A DNA stretch of 64,000 nt from Salinimonas marina (GCF_015644725.1 NZ_CP064795.1:2416501-2480500); one strand, 5' to 3'; counted from the first letter of the stretch, positions 19,271 through 28,456 are shown. Numbers and translations are program-made. Notes: generated from the sequence alone by a model not told the origin.

Positions 19271-19948
19271 GTGTTCATTCAATATTCTCCTGGTTTTCGA
19301 CAGTTTTTTGTCGCATTGCTATTTTTACCCTTTTTACTGTTGGCAGATCAATCTCTTGCTTCAACCTCGCAGGCGCAAACTCAGTCTAAAACACTGCTGG
19401 TAGTGGGTGATAGTTTAAGCGCAGGCTACGGCCTGCAACAGCATGAGGGCTGGGTAAGTTTGTTGCAGAATTTATGGGCCGATGAAGCACATCGGATCGA
19501 TGTGATAAATGCTGCGATAAGCGGCGAAACCTCTGATGGAGGTTTAGCGCGACTGCCAAGACTGCTGGAGCAACATGAGCCCAGCCACGTATTGATAGAG
19601 CTTGGCGGCAACGACGGGTTGCAGGGACACCCGGTGGGCAAACTGAAAACCAATCTGAATAAAATGATTCGTTTATCTCAGGAGGCCGGCGCCACGGTCA
19701 TTTTGCAGGACATGGAAATTCCCTCAAATTATGGTAGCCGTTATACCACATTGTTTGCCGATGCGTTTGACGAAGTCGCAGAAAAGAACAATGTGGCATT
19801 GGTGCCCTTCTTCTTAAAATCGGTAGCCCTTAACAAAGATTTAATGCAAAAAGACGGTATTCATCCAAATAAAGAAGCGCAGCCGCTGATCGCAGAATAT
19901 ATGGATAACAAATTGAAACCGCTGATTCTGGATGGCGCTACCCGGTAA
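19271..19948 (+). CDS. tesA: Periplasmic acyl-CoA thioesterase I/lysophospholipase L1 (GDSL)
   Basis: A 225-residue SGNH hydrolase with a signal peptide (hydrophobic FFVALLFLPFLLLA, then SLAS). The GDSL block is VVGDSLSAGYG with the catalytic Ser, then GGNDGLQG with the Asn, and the His in DGIHPNKEAQ. The E. coli enzyme hydrolyses thioesters, esters and lysophospholipids in the periplasm. GTG start at 19271 with AAGGAG 11 nt upstream. Confidence 0.93.
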   Translation: MFIQYSPGFRQFFVALLFLPFLLLADQSLASTSQAQTQSKTLLVVGDSLSAGYGLQQHEGWVSLLQNLWADEAHRIDVINAAISGETSDGGLARLPRLLEQHEPSHVLIELGGNDGLQGHPVGKLKTNLNKMIRLSQEAGATVILQDMEIPSNYGSRYTTLFADAFDEVAEKNNVALVPFFLKSVALNKDLMQKDGIHPNKEAQPLIAEYMDNKLKPLILDGATR

Positions 19949-19969
19949 CCGCCTGATTTTCAGCTGACC

Positions 19970-20006
19970 AAAAAAAACCTGAAGCGATCATCGCTTCAGG
20001 TTTTTT
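19970..20006. terminator. Bidirectional intrinsic terminator between tesA and the amidohydrolase operon
   Basis: A perfect stem AACCTGAAGCGA/TCGCTTCAGGTT with a 3-nt loop is flanked by A and T runs on both sides, so it can serve both convergent genes. Confidence 0.92.
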
Positions 20007-20037
20007 ATCCGCCGGGTTTTCGTGTTCCTGAATGGTG

Positions 20038-21320
20038 TTAACGACTGCCGGGAATATACTGCGGAGGCATACTGCCATCACGCTGATGGTTAAGGTAACG
20101 ATCCCGCAGGTCTGTTTGACGACTGCGCATATCAACCGCTTCACCATCGACAAACACCTGTTCAGCGTACTCGGTGACTTCCAGCGGATCGCCGCTCCAG
20201 ATAACCACATCTGCCCGGGCGCCTGTACGTAAGCTACCCACCGTCTCCTGCACCCCAAAAATACGCGCCGGATTGCTGGTCAGACTGGCCAGCGCTGCTT
20301 CATGAGATAAGCCATTGGCCACAGCATTACCGGCATGCTGGGTGGCCAGACGAATATTATGTGTCTCCATACCGATGGCGACCGTCACCCCGGCGGACTC
20401 CAGACGTGCAGCATTTTCCATGGAGGCCCCCAGCGCATCGAAGCTCTCTGGCAGGTTCATCTCCGGATTGACGATAACCGCGATGTTTGCCTGGGCCAGT
20501 TGCTCCGCCACGCGCCAGCCCTGGGCCGCCCCCATCAAGACAATATTTGTCTGAGGATAGCGCTCTTTAAACGCCACCACCTGCAAAATATCGGACTTTC
20601 TGTTGGCTTCCATTATCAATGGCATCTCGCCAGAGAGCACCTTTTTAAGTACTTTCAGATCAGCGCGGGTGTTAAGGCCCTGCCAGGTATCTCCCGGCGT
20701 GGGATATTGCCAATCGCTTTAGCTTCATCAAACAGCTGCTGCAAGGTTACCCACAATGCTGAGCGCGAGCCGCCGGCTTCTTTTGCTGCATTAGCACTTA
20801 CATCCAGCACCATAAATGCCCGGGGCTTTATAAGTGGTGCATCAGCCCCTACCGAGATAATGCTACCCTGGCCATGAAATAGGTAGTCGGTGTACGACAA
20901 GGTGGTGGCTGCTGAGGTTACCCCTTCAATTCGCGACACATCCATCAGAGTTGAGTCCGGGTTTATCGCATAGCTCACATCAAAGGCGGCGCCGGTATTG
21001 GAGATACGGGCATTCTCTACAGACGCATCGTTAATGCCCGCCCAGGAAGCCACCTCAACCAGCCCTAAAGACGTCATAGCGCCGACCAGACCAGGCGTGA
21101 CCACTTTGCCACTGGCATCCACCTGCTCGTAATCTGAAGGTACCTCAGCATTAGCTGAAACCTGTTCGATTTTGCCGTCCTTTATCAATACCGTACCGTT
21201 TTCAATCACGCCCTGCTCAGTCTGGGTATACACTTTACCGCCGACAATAGCGATATTGGCGGCCAGTGCTGAAGAGCAGTAAGCGGCAGAAACCAACGCA
21301 GCAATCATTAATTTTTTCAT
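20038..21320 (-). CDS. Exported amidohydrolase-fold protein lacking metal-ligand motifs; frameshifted in this sequence
   Basis: The N-terminal part (ATG 21320) has a signal peptide MKKLMIAALVSAAYCSSALA and a composite beta-domain (IAIVGGKVYTQTEQGVIENG). The C-terminal part has NIVLMGAAQGWRVAEQL and ends SLRTGARADVVIWSGDPLEV. One extra C in the run shown as GGG at 20701-20703 joins the frames through TPGDTWQGLNTRADL and gives 427 residues. At the place where amidohydrolases have HxH the sequence is TPGLVGAMTSLGLVEV, and the usual later His and Asp ligands are also absent. It is probably catalytically inactive and acts with the neighbouring intact enzyme (21317-22741), whose stop it overlaps by 4 nt. 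Confidence 0.85.
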
Positions 21321-22741
21321 TGTGCTTCTCCTTCAGCCTGTTGGCCCATCTCAAAATCACTCACCGGCTGCATCGCCGGATCGTTCAGATCAAAAACCAG
21401 ACCGCCGTCAATATACACCTTTTCGGCTTTGGTGTAGGTTGAAAACGGGTTGCCGTTCCAAAGCACCAGGTCGGCGTTTTTGCCAGATTCCAGCGACCCC
21501 GTTTTATCGTAAATGCCCATAGATTTGGCGGGATTCGCCGACAACCAGGTCCAGGCATCGGCCATGCTGATATCGATACCTGCGCGCTTACCATCAGACC
21601 AGGCTTTAGCGGCTTCCTGATTGAGTCGCTGTATGCCCAACTCACTGTCTGAATGAACAATGGCACAAGCCCCGGCGGCCTCTACCATCGGGATATTTTC
21701 ACGGATGCCATCATAGGCTTCCATCTTAAAGCCCCACCAATCAGCCCACATTGAAGAGCAGACATTATTCTGTTTGAGACGATCGGCAATTTTGTAGGAC
21801 TCGACTGCATGGTGGAAAGAGCTTATCTGGTAATCAAATTCCTGCATCATATCCATCATGGTGACCATTTCATCGGCCCGATAGCAATGCATGTGCACCA
21901 GAATGTCGCCTTTGAGCACCCCTGCCATGGTTTCAAGATCAAGATCGCGCTTAGGGGGGATCGGATTTTTGCCGGCCTCAAAGTCGCGCTCGTACTTGTC
22001 CCATTTGGCCATATAATCCTGGGCATCAGACCAGGCCTGACGATAGCCTCTGACATTTCCCATGCGGGTCATGGGGCCACCCTTTTTGCCATACACCCGT
22101 TTGGGGTTTTCACCACAGGCCATTTTCATGCCGTAAGGGGCATCAGGGAATTTCATATCCTGCATGGAGCGGTTGGGCACATTTTTCAGCACCACAGAAC
22201 GCCCGCCAAACAGGTTTCCTGAACCAGGCAAAATCTGCAGGGAGGTAACGCCTCCTGCCAGCGCCCGGCCAAAACCTGCATCCTGGGGCCATACCGAGTG
22301 CTCTACCCATACCCCCGGGGTGACGGGCTTGACCATTTCGTTACCATCAGCCAGGGAGCCGATAGACGGAGAGGGATACACCCCAAGGTGGCTGTGGTTA
22401 TCGATAATTCCCGGCGTGACCCATTTACCGGCGCCGTCAATAACCTGCACATCATTCGGGTAATCAAGGTTCTTGCCTACGGCCTGTACCTTGCCTTCAG
22501 CAAAATACACCATGCCATTATCGATGCGCTTACCGGCCCCATCCAGAATGGTGACATTGGTGATGACCGTGGGCTGACCGGAAATGGGGGTGTAAGTGCT
22601 GGGGTAAGGATTGGTGTCGAGACTGACCTTGTTGGTGGCTGAACTGTCGGTGTTGTTCTTCTGGGTAGACTGACACCCAGAAATAACAAACGGAACCAGA
22701 CAGGCCAGCGCCAGGGTTAAACGCGAGCGTGTGTGTGCCAT
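21317..22741 (-). CDS. Amidohydrolase family lipoprotein
   Basis: A 474-residue exported enzyme of the imidazolonepropionase-like amidohydrolase group. The lipobox is VISGC at residues 19-23, predicting outer- or inner-membrane anchoring. Metal-binding motifs are present: VTPGIIDNHSHLG, the histidine cluster around HMHCYRAD, FHHAVES and AIVHSDSELG. The closing segment GSLESGKNADLVLWNGNPF is typical. Substrate unknown; peptidase-like (prolidase or dipeptidase) and imidazolonepropionase-like members exist. First gene of a two-gene operon with the motif-lacking paralogue. Confidence 0.88.
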   Translation of the reverse strand: MAHTRSRLTLALACLVPFVISGCQSTQKNNTDSSATNKVSLDTNPYPSTYTPISGQPTVITNVTILDGAGKRIDNGMVYFAEGKVQAVGKNLDYPNDVQVIDGAGKWVTPGIIDNHSHLGVYPSPSIGSLADGNEMVKPVTPGVWVEHSVWPQDAGFGRALAGGVTSLQILPGSGNLFGGRSVVLKNVPNRSMQDMKFPDAPYGMKMACGENPKRVYGKKGGPMTRMGNVRGYRQAWSDAQDYMAKWDKYERDFEAGKNPIPPKRDLDLETMAGVLKGDILVHMHCYRADEMVTMMDMMQEFDYQISSFHHAVESYKIADRLKQNNVCSSMWADWWGFKMEAYDGIRENIPMVEAAGACAIVHSDSELGIQRLNQEAAKAWSDGKRAGIDISMADAWTWLSANPAKSMGIYDKTGSLESGKNADLVLWNGNPFSTYTKAEKVYIDGGLVFDLNDPAMQPVSDFEMGQQAEGEAQ

Positions 22742-22857
22742 AGGCTTTGTAATACCTTCAAGTTGAGAATAATGAGCTTATTCGTATTGTTATTGTGATG
22801 TTTTTACACCACGTTAACGCTACTGGAAGCAGATTTCAAAATGAAGCACACTTGAGA

Positions 22858-23808
22858 CTAAGCGACGTACTCTTGCGAGGACTGGCGGCGCAGCACTTTT
22901 ACAATATCCTCGGCCTTGTTAAGCCGGCGGATATCATTAAACAGTAACTCGGCCTGGGGATACTGACGTTTTAAATAACCACACCACTGTTTTATCCGAT
23001 TTGGATAATAACGGCCTTTATCCCCATAGATTTCATAACCGGAATATTTTATTAGCAAACCGGCCAGTTCCGGCCACGCCATTGGCGCTTCGTGTTGCTT
23101 TATGCAACGTGCCAGATTTGGCAAAGCCAGGGCGCCGCGCCCGATCATCAGGTCGGTACAGGCTGACTGTTGCTGACAGCGCTGCGCGTCTTCGGCGCTC
23201 CAGATCTCGCCGTTGGCGATAACCGGGATTGAGATATGTTCCCGGATACGGGCAATCCAGTCCCAGTAGGCCGGCGGACGATAGCCTTCGGTCTTGGTCC
23301 GGGCATGCACCACCAGCTGGGTTGCCCCGGCTTGCTCGATGGCAATGGCATTGTCAATTGCCAGGGATTTATCTTCAAAGCCCAGACGAATTTTAGCCGT
23401 TACCGGCAGCTCATCAGACACTGCCTGGCGTACATTACTGACAATGTCGTACAACGCCTGTGTTTCTTTTAGCAGTACCGCTCCGCCCTTGCTTTTATTT
23501 ACCGTTTTAGCCGGACAGCCAAAATTAAGGTCCACACCGGGGGAGCCGAGATCTACCGCGGTCTGAGCATTTTCAGCCAGCCACTGAGGATGTTGACCTA
23601 ACAGTTGCACCCGAACCGGCACCCCGGCTTTTGTTTTACCATCATTTTGAAGCTCGGGGCACAAACGATAGAAAATTTTCGGCGGCAGCTTTTGATCTAC
23701 CACCCGAATGAATTCGGTTACGCACAAATCAAAACCGCCCACTTCGGTGAGCATTTCGCGCATCAGGTGGTCTACCACCCCTTCCATCGGGGCCAACATG
23801 ACTTTCAT
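22858..23808 (-). CDS. dusC: tRNA-dihydrouridine(16) synthase
   Basis: A 316-residue FMN-dependent TIM-barrel enzyme that reduces U16 of tRNA. It starts MKVMLAPMEGVVDHLMREML, then FCVTEF-like CVTEFIRVVDQKLP, GVDLNFGCPAKTVNKSKGGA with the catalytic Cys, VHARTKTEGYRPPA and VIANGEIW. These features match DusC rather than DusA or DusB. The open frame extends to 23877, but ATG 23808 fits the family start. A DUF1289 gene lies 74 nt upstream on the same strand. Confidence 0.94.
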   Translation of the reverse strand: MKVMLAPMEGVVDHLMREMLTEVGGFDLCVTEFIRVVDQKLPPKIFYRLCPELQNDGKTKAGVPVRVQLLGQHPQWLAENAQTAVDLGSPGVDLNFGCPAKTVNKSKGGAVLLKETQALYDIVSNVRQAVSDELPVTAKIRLGFEDKSLAIDNAIAIEQAGATQLVVHARTKTEGYRPPAYWDWIARIREHISIPVIANGEIWSAEDAQRCQQQSACTDLMIGRGALALPNLARCIKQHEAPMAWPELAGLLIKYSGYEIYGDKGRYYPNRIKQWCGYLKRQYPQAELLFNDIRRLNKAEDIVKVLRRQSSQEYVA

Positions 23809-23882
23809 AATTAATACGGACAGCTGTATCTTAAATTCGGGGGCGAAAGTGTAGCAAACTGACGGTCCTGAGACCATTAAAC

Positions 23883-24086
23883 TTAATTGTCGGTAGCGCT
23901 CTGTAAGAGCCTAAGGCACGCTTGGGTCGCCTCGATACGCTGCTGCTCGGTCATGGTGGGCCAGGCCTGTATCTGATTGAGGGTGCGCTGGCATCCCAGA
24001 CACACTGCCTCTGTATTAAGCTTGCACATACCGATACAGGGCGAGGTGGCAGGAACTGCCTGCTGAAGACGATTTTCTATTGTCAT
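23883..24086 (-). CDS. DUF1289 family protein
   Basis: A 67-residue protein with the DUF1289 cysteine pattern SPCIGMCKLN...CLGCQRTLNQIQAWPTM. The four cysteines suggest a metal site. The family has no proven function. It lies upstream of dusC, and one nucleotide separates its ATG from the stop of a small upstream ORF (24088-24258). Confidence 0.9.
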   Translation of the reverse strand: MTIENRLQQAVPATSPCIGMCKLNTEAVCLGCQRTLNQIQAWPTMTEQQRIEATQACLRLLQSATDN

Positions 24087-24087
24087 T

Positions 24088-24258
24088 TTACTGATTTACC
24101 GCTGACTGCTGCTGAGGTCGGGCACACTCAAACCAAACACATACAAATACCCCGAAACGGGCCTGTAACTGTTGTTCAAAATGCGATGGCGAGCTTGCCA
24201 GCAGGGTTACCCACTGCTGAGTCGTGCCGGTATAGATTAACCCGTGATATTCAGACAC
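24088..24258 (-). CDS. Possible small protein upstream of the DUF1289 gene
   Basis: A 56-codon frame starting GTG TCT GAA (24258) and ending TAA one nucleotide before the DUF1289 ATG. The predicted protein, beginning SEYHGLIYTGTTQQWVTLL, is not repetitive and has ordinary composition (Trp, Phe and Cys in the second half). I do not recognise a family. The tight spacing favours translational coupling, but the start lies immediately after a transcription terminator and has no clear ribosome-binding site. Confidence 0.4.
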   Translation of the reverse strand: MSEYHGLIYTGTTQQWVTLLASSPSHFEQQLQARFGVFVCVWFECARPQQQSAVNQ

Positions 24259-24290
24259 AAAAAAGGACCTGTGTTAAACCAGGTCCTTAA
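24257..24290 (-). terminator. Intrinsic terminator of the M14-like peptidase gene
   Basis: AAGGACCTG (24263-24271) pairs with CAGGTCCTT (24280-24288); on the minus strand a U run follows the stem. Confidence 0.85.
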
Positions 24291-24325
24291 TATACATTTA
24301 GACGTCTAAACGTGCAAACGTCTAT

Positions 24326-25240
24326 TTAAATATTTGCTGCTAAAATGAAGTCCAATGCCCCACAAATAGCCGCAACCTGTGCCCTATTGCATACCTCAGG
24401 GGTCGCGTTCGGGCTATCCGGGTATACTTCAGTGGTAGTAACATACGGCGCATCCGTCATTCCGCCACAAAGATGAAGCTTTTTCTTGTCGTAACAGATA
24501 ACACCTTCACTTTGCATCGGCTCGCCAATAAGACAACCTTTGTCGTCGGCTGGCGCTATATGCGTAACATGACTGACCGCTTCCACTACCGCTTTTTGAA
24601 ACTCCAGTTGCGGCTTTTGAGCATCCGCCACGGTATAAAAGCCATCGGGGATATTCCAGTTGTGATTTACCGTGCCTTCCCGAGCCGCCAGGGCCGGACG
24701 AAACTCACTGTTGTCGGTGTCGGTGGTTTCATGCAAATCAATATGCGCCAGGAAAGTGGTATCCAGCGAGGCTAAAAATGCCATGATTTGCGCGGCTTCG
24801 GGCGCCGGGCTATCGTTATAAAAAGACCGGTTTGGATCCAATGCCAGCGGATCCCAGCGGTTGATCGTTTCATATCCCCACGGGCTGATACACGGCACCA
24901 CCACAATGTTAAACCGTGAAGCATACAGCGCCATTTCGTTATTTATGAAATGCAGTGCGCCTTGCACGCCACTGGTTTCATAACCATGGACACCACCGGT
25001 AACCAGGACCGTAGGTTTGGTTTGGGACATGGGTTCACTGATAATGGCATGTAAAGGATAGCGTGCTTCATCGTAGGGCAATGCACCATACTGAACCACT
25101 GAAAAGCCTTTCATATCGGTGGGTAATTTTGCTAAAACCTCATCGTTGTAGCTGCGCTGAACAGATTGCCCGGCCAGCCACTGGGCCTTGTGTTCATCGT
25201 TCCAGGGTTTGCCAGGTTCCCCAATGGAATAAGACTGCAT
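24326..25240 (-). CDS. M14-family metallocarboxypeptidase / succinylglutamate desuccinylase-like protein
   Basis: A 304-residue zinc peptidase-like protein. The first zinc motif is VTGGVHGYETSG, with His and Glu, and the third ligand is in HIDLHETTDTD. NPDPNR-like LDPNRSFYNDSP supplies the substrate-binding Arg. No signal peptide is seen, so a cytoplasmic enzyme is expected. The open frame extends to 25279 but MQSYSIGEPG at 25240 is the likely start. A peptidase or N-acyl amino-acid hydrolase role is inferred from family only. Confidence 0.85.
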   Translation of the reverse strand: MQSYSIGEPGKPWNDEHKAQWLAGQSVQRSYNDEVLAKLPTDMKGFSVVQYGALPYDEARYPLHAIISEPMSQTKPTVLVTGGVHGYETSGVQGALHFINNEMALYASRFNIVVVPCISPWGYETINRWDPLALDPNRSFYNDSPAPEAAQIMAFLASLDTTFLAHIDLHETTDTDNSEFRPALAAREGTVNHNWNIPDGFYTVADAQKPQLEFQKAVVEAVSHVTHIAPADDKGCLIGEPMQSEGVICYDKKKLHLCGGMTDAPYVTTTEVYPDSPNATPEVCNRAQVAAICGALDFILAANI

Positions 25241-25438
25241 AGTTCCACTCTTTGTTACAAAAAGAGTAAATACTAACATAGCCGCCAGTTGGCTTCAGTT
25301 GAGCGCCACTTTTTTTACATTAATCGTCATTTATTTTTTACAGATTAAGCGTTGCCTGGCAGAAAAAGTCGGTTAGCCAGTGAATTTTATCTGTGCTAGT
25401 TTGCCTTCTCTTTACCCAGCAAATGGAGATTGCACACT

Positions 25439-26556
25439 ATGAAGCCAGCTGTTTCGTTACTTACTTTGGCGACGCTTATCGCTTTTCAGCCAACCTCCCA
25501 GGCCGTGGCCGATGAGTTTACCGATACCTATCAGGCCTTTCAGACGGCATACAAAAAAAAGATTTAGCCACAAGTGCAAAGCTGGCGCATGAAAGCTGGA
25601 AGCTGGGTGAGCAAAAGTTTGGTGAAGACAGTGAACAGGCTATGAAGCTTAGGTATTCACTGGCCAATGTATTGATGGAAGCCGAACAACTTGAGCCGGC
25701 ATTAGTGCATTACCAAGAAGTGGTCGATAATTATCGGGTGCATTATGGCGATAGCCACATCGATACGCTGTATTTATATATTGATGTAATCAATTATCTT
25801 TACCCTCATGTCACGGAACTCGGCAAGCCAGCAAGGGACTTGTCTCAAAAAGTAGCAACCCGGCTGGTGGAAGACGCTGACGAACTTCCCTCCCTGGCGG
25901 GTGAAGCAAAAGCGCATTTTTACGCCGAAGCCGCCCAGGCACTGGTTAGGGCGCCTATGCTGGCCACCAGTACACACAACGTGATCAACTTTTACAAAGA
26001 AGCCGATAAAGTGGTTTCGAGCCAGTGGGATGAAAATGATGCCCGCACCCTGCAAACACGCTTTTTTTTGGGTAAGGCTTACGAACTGGCGAATAAAAAA
26101 CAGGATGCCGTACAAGCCTATGAATCGATTGTAGCCGGTTTTGATAATGAGACAGAGTTCACACATCCATTAAAACTTATTACGCATGCCAGACTGGTGG
26201 CACTATTTGAAAAAGATGGAGACTCTGAAGCCGCTACAAAGCATTGTCGTGCTATCGGAGAAATGAAGCCATGGGATCCTTCTCAACAGCCTGAGCCTAT
26301 ATATCGGGTAAATCCACAATATCCGATGACGGCGGTCCGCCGAGAAAAAGAAGGCAGTGCCTATCTTTCGTTTATCGTGAACAGCCAGGGTATGGTTGAA
26401 GATGTAAAAGTAGAGAAAGTAGATGGTTATCCGGGATTTGGCAAGAATGCGCTGCTGGCGGTTGAGCAATGGCGCTATGCGCCGCAGTTTGCAGATGGAC
26501 AACCTGTTGACTCTGAGCGAATTAATCTTCAGATGGATTTTAAATTGGAACACTAA
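25439..26556 (+). CDS. TPR-repeat protein with C-terminal TonB domain; frameshifted near the N-terminus
   Basis: A predicted periplasmic protein. The 5' part (ATG 25439, ribosome-binding GGAG upstream) has a signal peptide MKPAVSLLTLATLIAF...SQAVA and reaches QAYKKK before a stop. One more A in the A8 run at 25552-25559 continues as DLATSAKLAHESWKLGEQKFG into the long downstream frame, 372 residues in all. Tetratricopeptide-like helices occupy about residues 35-270. Residues 285-372 are a TonB C-terminal domain (PQYPMTAVRREKEGSAYLSF, VEQWRYAPQFADG). No TM anchor other than the signal peptide is seen. Confidence 0.85.
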
Positions 26557-26750
26557 GCACGGATAGCGGCGATTATCGGTTTATTGGTAATGGTAACGCG
26601 GGATTTAACGTCTTTTGAAAGTAACAATTGAGGCCTGTTCCCGCCTCGCAAAAACTGACCACTACTGAGGAAGTGACTCCGCCTCTGCGACTATGGATGT
26701 TCAATACTGCCCCATCGTTGCAGTTAAGATAATCAGATTTTGATACCCGC
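26557..26750. other. Intergenic region without recognised gene
   Basis: No gene or clear regulatory element is seen between the TPR-TonB gene and the 14-bp tandem repeat. Confidence 0.35.
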
Positions 26751-26806
26751 GTTCAGATACAAGGGTTCAAATATAAGGGTTCAAATACAAGGGTTCAAAT
26801 ACAAAA
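26751..26806. repeat. 14-bp tandem repeat, four copies
   Basis: Four consecutive units of GTTCAAATACAAGG with small variants (first unit GTTCAGATACAAGG, second with ATATAAGG, last ending AAAA). The array abuts a bidirectional terminator. Confidence 0.9.
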
Positions 26807-26831
26807 ACGGCGCAATACTGCGCCGTTTTTA
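26803..26831. terminator. Bidirectional intrinsic terminator
   Basis: ACGGCGCA (26807-26814) pairs with TGCGCCGT (26819-26826), with A and T runs on both sides. It can serve the TPR-TonB gene and the acidic lipoprotein gene, which converge here. Confidence 0.9.
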
Positions 26832-26848
26832 ATGATAGCTACAGACGT

Positions 26849-27184
26849 TTATTTGTCGTCGTCTTCTGGCATATCAACATCAACTTCTGGAACTTCTACT
26901 GTTTCTTTTTCAGTTTCAACATCGATCTCTGGTACTTCTACCGTTTCTTTCTCAGTCTCCACATCAACATCAGCAGTGTCCACGTCATATTCAGGCATTT
27001 CACCGCCTTCAACATCAACATCTGGCATCTCGCCATCTTCTGTTTTCTCTACCTCATACTCAGGCATTTCTCCGCCTTCCGCTTCCACTTCTGGCATCTC
27101 GCCTTTTTCTGTCTTATCAACATCACAACCTGTGATGGCGAACACGATTGCAGACAGGGCGATTATTTTATGAAATTTAGTCAT
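26849..27184 (-). CDS. Acidic-repeat lipoprotein
   Basis: A 111-residue lipoprotein: MTKFHKIIALSAIVFAITGC with lipobox ITGC at residues 17-20. The mature part consists of Glu/Asp-rich imperfect repeats: four GEMP(E/D) units (GEMPEVEAEG, GEMPEYEVEK, GEMPDVDVEG, GEMPEYDV) and two VETEKETVEVPE units. ATG 27184 is preceded by GGAGG; an in-frame upstream start at 27208 is less likely. The highly acidic, proline-spaced repeats suggest an extended, possibly cation-binding, surface polypeptide. I do not recognise a named family. Confidence 0.85.
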   Translation of the reverse strand: MTKFHKIIALSAIVFAITGCDVDKTEKGEMPEVEAEGGEMPEYEVEKTEDGEMPDVDVEGGEMPEYDVDTADVDVETEKETVEVPEIDVETEKETVEVPEVDVDMPEDDDK

Positions 27185-27485
27185 GACATCCTCCAAGATA
27201 AAATACAATGTATATTAAGCATATGCTGTACCACTTTTAAGTACTCGTTATCTGAATTTAAAGTTTTACGTTTATCAGGCTTGTATGCAAGTGAGGTAAG
27301 GTACGGTAAAAAAGGTCAGTTGGATGTGTAAAACTAAAATTCTTTTCAAAAACAGGGTAGTTACCTACCCTAATTGCGCAATGAAGTGAGCAATTTTTTC
27401 GTGGTAAAAAGGACTGCTGGCTAATTCTAAGCTGGGCAATGGTCTGGCAAATATAATAAAGATCCCAGAATCCTGACCTGCGGAT

Positions 27486-27514
27486 ACAAAAAAACCAGCC
27501 GAATGGCTGGTTTT
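27486..27514 (-). terminator. Intrinsic terminator of the tRNA-Ala/Glu array
   Basis: AAACCAGCC (27492-27500), loop GAAT, GGCTGGTTT (27505-27513). On the minus strand it follows the last tRNA-Glu directly and has a U run. Confidence 0.9.
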
Positions 27515-27520
27515 AATATA

Positions 27521-27596
27521 TGGCGTCCCCTAGGGGATTCGAACCCCTGTTACCGCCGTGAAAGGGCGGTGTCCTAGGCCTCTAGACGAAGGGGAC
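27521..27596 (-). tRNA. gltT: tRNA-Glu (UUC), copy 1
   Basis: A 76-nt cloverleaf with encoded CCA. Acceptor GTCCCCT/AGGGGAC, anticodon loop CTTTCAC (anticodon TTC), T-arm AGGGGTTCGAATCCCCT. It is identical to the three other copies in the array. The 5' end abuts a long hairpin. Confidence 0.97.
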
Positions 27597-27893
27597 AAAA
27601 AATCTTCTTTCGAAAGCAAGCTTTCGAGATTTTTTGTAAGGCGAATCACATTTATATGATGAGCGACCTTAACCTAAGAACAGCTTAAATAAAGAAACCG
27701 TGCTTCTTTAGATTTTCAGTAAGGTGAAGTGAGCCAGCGAACTGAGCAACCTTACTCTTACTGAATGATTCTAGTCCTGAGGAATCTCACCTCTGACCTA
27801 CCCCAAAAGCAAGCTTTCGAGATTTTTTGTAAGGCGAATCACATTTATGTGATGAGCGACCTTAACCTAAGAAGCGTTGCTTCTTTTTAAAAA

Positions 27894-27969
27894 TGGCGTC
27901 CCCTAGGGGATTCGAACCCCTGTTACCGCCGTGAAAGGGCGGTGTCCTAGGCCTCTAGACGAAGGGGAC
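27894..27969 (-). tRNA. gltT: tRNA-Glu (UUC), copy 2
   Basis: Same 76-nt sequence as copy 1, anticodon TTC, encoded CCA. Confidence 0.97.
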
Positions 27970-28175
27970 AGAAATTTGGATAAAGAAGCTTCGCTTCTTT
28001 AAATTTCTGTAGGGCGAGGTGAGCCGGCGAACCGAGCGACCTTACTCTACATTTATTCTGCCACGAAAGCGTTAACTTCCGGCCTGTTTTTTCAGTAAGG
28101 CGAATCACATTTATGTGATGAGCGACCTTAACCTAAGAAGTGTTGCATAAAGAAGCGTTGCTTCTTTTTTAAAAA

Positions 28176-28251
28176 TGGCGTCCCCTAGGGGATTCGAACC
28201 CCTGTTACCGCCGTGAAAGGGCGGTGTCCTAGGCCTCTAGACGAAGGGGAC
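28176..28251 (-). tRNA. gltT: tRNA-Glu (UUC), copy 3
   Basis: Same 76-nt sequence as copy 1, anticodon TTC, encoded CCA. Confidence 0.97.
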
Positions 28252-28456
28252 AGAAATTTGGATAAAGAAGCTTCGCTTCTTTAAATTTCTGTAGGGCGAG
28301 GTGAGCCGGCGAACCGAGCGACCTTACTCTACATTTATTCTGCCACGAAAGCGTTAACTTCCGGCCTATTTTTCAGTAAGGCGAATCACATTTATGTGAT
28401 GAGCGACCTTAACCTAAGAAGTGTTGCATAAAGAAGCGTCGCTTCTCTTTTAAAAA

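Noticed and set aside
24304-24320. CRISPR array anywhere in the window (for example the spacer-like tRNA region)
   Set aside because: Repeats in the tRNA region alternate with conserved, not unique, spacers, and no cas gene is present.
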